NCBI GenBank assembly: GCA_046758065.1
Contig: JBHHZM010000013.1
Span: 1 to 37,789 of the forward strand
Reading direction: 5' to 3'
Length of the DNA stretch: 37,789 bases
Origin: JBHHZM01 sp046758065
GTDB lineage: Bacteria; Pseudomonadota; Alphaproteobacteria; JAAXGF01
Positions 34,601 through 37,789 of this stretch are shown one piece after another. The stretch's first letter is position 1. Each line of letters opens with the position of its first letter. The position numbers and the translations under genes were made by a program. Below the pieces are notes generated by a model, which had not been told where the DNA came from, made no database searches, and saw only the letters and a list, made by a program, of their open reading frames with translations.

Positions 34601-37600
34601 TCAGCGCGTCTCGCCCTCCTCGGCGATGAGGCGATAAATGGCGTCCCGCAAATCACGTTTCCGCACGGGTTTGCGCAGCAGCGGGAAGTCTTCGCCGTCG
34701 GCTTTCTCCGACTTGAGCGTCGCCGCATCGTGGCCCGATATCAGGAGCGCCTTGAGACCGGGTCGGCGGCGTATGGCCTGACGGGCGAACTCGTGCCCGA
34801 ACATGCCCCCGGGCATGACAACATCGGTCAGCAACACATCGACGGCCATCCCGTCGTCGAGTAGCGCCAGCGCGGCGCGGCCGTCGGGTGCGCTCAGCAC
34901 CCGGAACCCGATGTCTCCGAGCGTCTTTACGGCGGCGCGGCGCACGTCGGGATCGTCCTCGACGACGAGCACGGTGGTCTCCCGGGCGCGGCGCGGTGCG
35001 CATTCGGGCGCGGCTTCCTCCGCTTCACCCGCCGCCGCTTTCCCGGTTCTGGGAAGATACATCGTCACCGTGGTTCCGGTGCCGGGCGCGCTGTCGAGCT
35101 CGACGTGGCCCCCCGACTGCTTGACGAAACCATAGACCGAACTGAGACCGAGGCCGCTGCCTTCTCCCACTTCCTTGGTGGTGAAATAGGGCTCGAACGC
35201 CCGCTCGGCGACTTCCGGCGGCATGCCGGTGCCCGCATCGCGAACCGCGAGCGCGACATATGCCCCGGCCTCGAGCCCGACATGACGCAAGGCTTGGTCC
35301 TCATCGAAGGTCGCGTTTGCCGTCGTGACCTTCAGCACGCCGCCGCCGGCCATGGCATGGCGCGCGTTGACCACGAGATTGAGCAGCGCGCTTTCGAGCT
35401 GCGCCGGATCGACGATCGTCCACCAGAGGTCGTCCGCCAGTTCGGTCCTGAGCTCGATGATTTCCCCGAGGCTGTGTTGCATGAGTTGCCGCATCCCGAC
35501 GACGAGCGCGTTCACGTTGGTCGGCCGGGGATCGAGCGGCTGCTTGCGGGCGAAAGCCAGGAGCCGCTGGGATATGGCGGTGGCGCGGCGGGTCGTTTCA
35601 ATCACATTGGCGATGACTTCGCGCGGACCGGGATCGGGCCCCACGGTCTGGTCGAGATGCTCCAGGTTCCAGAGGATGGCTTGCGACAGGTTGGTGAAAT
35701 CGTGCGCCACGCCGCTGGTGAGCTGACCGACCGCTTCCATTTTCCTGGCATGGCGCAGCTGGTCCTCGAGGTTTCTTTGCTCGGTGACGTCCTGCACGGT
35801 GCCGACGGATCGAACATGTTCGCCGTTCTCGTCGAAGACCGGCTCGCTCAACTCGTGCACGACGCGCACCTCGCCGTCGGTGCGCACGATTCGAAACTCG
35901 ATGTCGTAGGGTTTTCCACTTCCCGGCGTCTCGCTGAACACGCGGCGAACCCGGTCGCGATCGTCCGGGTGGACGATCGCCAGCAGTTCGTCGTGCGTCT
36001 CGGGCTCCGCGTCCTCCGGGACGCCGTAGATCTTCCTTACCACGGGCGAACGGGCGGCGATTCTGTTGGCCTTTTCATCCCAGACGAAGTCGCCGATGCG
36101 GGCGATCTGCTGCGCCCGTCTCAATCGTTCGTCGTTTTCGCGCAGGGCCTGTTCGGCCTGCTTGCGTTGGGTGATGTCGAGGATGATGCCGACGAAATAA
36201 TCGGCCGCGCCCTCCGGCGTCCGAACGCATTGCACCGAGAGGAGGGCGTCGAAGACGCTTCCGTCGCGACGGACGTAACGTTTGTCGAGCGAATAGGTGT
36301 CGATCTCGCCCGCAAGCGCCCGTTCGAACCTGTCGAGATTCTCGGCGCGATCGTCGGGATGGGTGACGTCCGCCCAGTTGAGCTGCAGAAGCTCTTCCCG
36401 CACGTAGCCGAGCATGTCACAAAGCTTGTCGTTGACCGAGAGCCACTTCATCTCCGGGGAGCTGATGGCCATGCCCATAAGCGGGAGTTCGAAGTAGCTT
36501 CGCAACTGGTCCTCGGCGCGCTTGCGCTCGGTGATGTCGACCATGACGGACTGCAGCGCCTCTTCGCCGTTCCACGAGACCACCCGTCCGGTGTTGTCGA
36601 GCCAGATCGGCACGCCGTCCCTGCGCAACCCCCGGAAGACGTAACGCGCGGGCGCCTCTTCCCCGCCAAGCCGTGCATCCTTGATCTGCAGGAGCCGGTC
36701 CCGTTCCTCCGGTGCGATCAGCGGCACGAAGGAGTCCATGGCGAGAATCTCGGCCGGGTCGTCGTAGCCGAAGATATTCGCCCAGGCGCGGTTCACGAAA
36801 AGCGGCTTGCAGTCGCGGTGGATGAGGACTCCCTGGATCGACCCTTCGATGAGATCGCGAAACTGCGCCTCGCTCTCCTGCAGGCGCCGCACGATGGGGT
36901 TGCCGATACGGAAGAAGAGCGCGCTTCCGACCGCGATGAGGGCGACGGCGATCAGCGACACGATGCCGCCCGCCACCAGGAAAGGCGCGCGGATCTCGGC
37001 CACGTCGATTTTGGCCACGAAGCCCAGGTTCAGAACGGCGACCGGTTCGTATGCCGCCAGCACCGCGGCGCCCCGGTAGTCGAGTCCGATCATCGCCCCC
37101 GATTGACCCGAGAGCGCCCGGCGCATCGGCTCGGCGAGCTTCGATCGCCAGGGGACGGGTTCTGGCTTGACGAGGCCGCCACGGCTATGGTGCAGGATGA
37201 AGACGATCCGGTCGCCGTCGCGCCGGGCCAGGGTGAATTCCCCGGTCTCGTCGAACCCCTTGTAGCGTTCGTAGGCGTCCCTGATCTGCGCGATGGTGGC
37301 GGCCAGCGCGCCTTCCGGATAATCGCGATTGTAAGCCTGATCAAAACGCGCAATCGCTTCGATCAGGCGCGCCTGGCTGTTGGTGGTCTGGACAAGTTTG
37401 GCGCGTTGCTGCTCGAAGGCCGTACGATACAGGCTCCCCAGCGCCGTTCCGCCGATGATCAGGGCGACTGCGATCATGATCGCCACGAGGATGAGAACGG
37501 GTCTGCGGTGATCCATCATGCGGTGGTCCGCCGCGGCGCGGGGGACTCGTTCGGGGCGCCCGTGCGGTTTAGCGGGTTGCTGAAAGACGTTTCGGAGCCC

Positions 37601-37627
37601 TCGGCCATTTTTCGAGCCGCGACCCAC
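34601..37627 (-). CDS. Multi-PAS hybrid sensor histidine kinase with C-terminal receiver
   Basis: A 1008-residue kinase. TM1 about 43-65, an extracytoplasmic sensor about 66-212 (contains RALSGQSGAMIGLDYRG and VAAYEPV-like strand), TM2 about 217-240, then three PAS/PAC units (about 248-370, 372-490, 500-620), HisKA with H642 (GVAHDFTNLSQA), HATPase (N754 in LVVNARHAM, RDAGTGM, GEGSGLGLSSVYGFVKQSGG) and a REC domain (885-1000: E890, D891, D892, phospho-acceptor D935, K986). Relatives usually have HDFNN after the His; here it is HDFTN. The GTG at 37627 is chosen for its strong GAGGAG site; the ATGs at 37519 and 37516 would remove a 36-residue basic N-terminus and are good alternatives. It converges on the chemoreceptor gene with a 73-bp gap. 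Confidence 0.92.
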   Translation of the reverse strand: MGRGSKNGRGLRNVFQQPAKPHGRPERVPRAAADHRMMDHRRPVLILVAIMIAVALIIGGTALGSLYRTAFEQQRAKLVQTTNSQARLIEAIARFDQAYNRDYPEGALAATIAQIRDAYERYKGFDETGEFTLARRDGDRIVFILHHSRGGLVKPEPVPWRSKLAEPMRRALSGQSGAMIGLDYRGAAVLAAYEPVAVLNLGFVAKIDVAEIRAPFLVAGGIVSLIAVALIAVGSALFFRIGNPIVRRLQESEAQFRDLIEGSIQGVLIHRDCKPLFVNRAWANIFGYDDPAEILAMDSFVPLIAPEERDRLLQIKDARLGGEEAPARYVFRGLRRDGVPIWLDNTGRVVSWNGEEALQSVMVDITERKRAEDQLRSYFELPLMGMAISSPEMKWLSVNDKLCDMLGYVREELLQLNWADVTHPDDRAENLDRFERALAGEIDTYSLDKRYVRRDGSVFDALLSVQCVRTPEGAADYFVGIILDITQRKQAEQALRENDERLRRAQQIARIGDFVWDEKANRIAARSPVVRKIYGVPEDAEPETHDELLAIVHPDDRDRVRRVFSETPGSGKPYDIEFRIVRTDGEVRVVHELSEPVFDENGEHVRSVGTVQDVTEQRNLEDQLRHARKMEAVGQLTSGVAHDFTNLSQAILWNLEHLDQTVGPDPGPREVIANVIETTRRATAISQRLLAFARKQPLDPRPTNVNALVVGMRQLMQHSLGEIIELRTELADDLWWTIVDPAQLESALLNLVVNARHAMAGGGVLKVTTANATFDEDQALRHVGLEAGAYVALAVRDAGTGMPPEVAERAFEPYFTTKEVGEGSGLGLSSVYGFVKQSGGHVELDSAPGTGTTVTMYLPRTGKAAAGEAEEAAPECAPRRARETTVLVVEDDPDVRRAAVKTLGDIGFRVLSAPDGRAALALLDDGMAVDVLLTDVVMPGGMFGHEFARQAIRRRPGLKALLISGHDAATLKSEKADGEDFPLLRKPVRKRDLRDAIYRLIAEEGETR

Positions 37628-37692
37628 CGGGCCGCTCCTCGGAATGAGGTTTGAGAGATGTCAATGGATTATCCTCATGGCTCGATCAAGCG

Positions 37693-37735
37693 CGCCCTTC
37701 GACTCGCCGCGCCGCGGCGGCTCAGGGTGAGGGCG
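37693..37735. repeat. REP-like imperfect palindrome
   Basis: CGCCCTTCGACTCGCCGCG on one side and CGCGGCGGCTCAGGGTGAGGGCG on the other form an imperfect hairpin (CGCCCT/AGGGCG outer, CGCCGCG/CGCGGCG inner). The core resembles the frequently seen intergenic element with CCTTCGAC and CTCAGGGTGAGG in alphaproteobacterial genomes. The 162 bases from 37628 to the window end otherwise show no gene. Confidence 0.45.
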
Positions 37736-37789
37736 GGTGTCGAAATAGAGGTTCGCAGCACAAGGTTAAGGGCACCGTCTCGAATCATC

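Noticed and set aside
35105..37654. An 849-codon plus-strand frame opposite the second hybrid kinase
   Set aside because: Antisense artefact of a high-GC kinase gene; no domain seen.

Overview
The window is a high-GC, gene-dense chromosomal segment from a proteobacterium, most likely a deep-branching (Rhodospirillales-like) alphaproteobacterium. The main pointers are a DUF4167 gene, the neighbourhood comF-grxC-nitrilase-DUF1178-ubiG-lysC, a clpB preceded by an alphaproteobacterial heat-shock (sigma-32 type) promoter, and large hybrid sensor kinases. An unusual trait for this class is a full-length glutamyl-tRNA reductase gene (hemA of the C5 haem pathway) in the order hisS-hemA-prfA-prmC.

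Layout. 1-5100 is accessory metabolism: the 3' part of a phytanoyl-CoA-dioxygenase-like gene, a convergent fusion of a UroD-type methyltransferase with a corrinoid-binding module, a divergent MocR/PdxR-type regulator with a direct repeat in the shared promoter region, and a PAP2 (Aur1-like) membrane enzyme whose 3' end overlaps the regulator gene. 5200-9999 is conserved housekeeping: two small methyltransferases, comF, grxC, a nitrilase-family amidase, DUF1178 and ubiG. 10141-14670 holds lysC, a nitronate monooxygenase/FabK-like flavoenzyme and ptsP (EI-Ntr), the last two overlapping by 4 bp. 14801-22616 carries a RodZ-like protein, ispG, hisS, hemA, prfA, prmC and DUF4167; hemA-prfA-prmC are coupled through 4-bp start/stop overlaps. 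22739-25468 is clpB with its heat-shock promoter. 25482-28621 is a minus-strand pair: a secreted M23 peptidase with four copies of a LysM/OapA-like module, and a small alpha/beta hydrolase. 28848-29167 is a promoter followed by tRNA-Ile(GAT) and tRNA-Ala(TGC), with no rRNA genes next to them. 29437-37627 is signalling: a hybrid histidine kinase with one degenerate and one intact receiver plus HPt, a methyl-accepting chemotaxis protein, and a convergent multi-PAS hybrid kinase.

No CRISPR array, insertion sequence, integrase or rRNA gene is seen. The best candidate for undescribed biology is the MocR-flanked UroD-corrinoid fusion (545-3990). It keeps the cobalamin-ligand motif, but the usual His-x-Cys zinc pair of thiol-methylating relatives appears to be replaced. 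Other points worth a look are the C5-pathway hemA, the quadruplicated module in the M23 peptidase and the rRNA-free Ile/Ala tRNA pair. All assignments come from reading the sequence; no database search was run.
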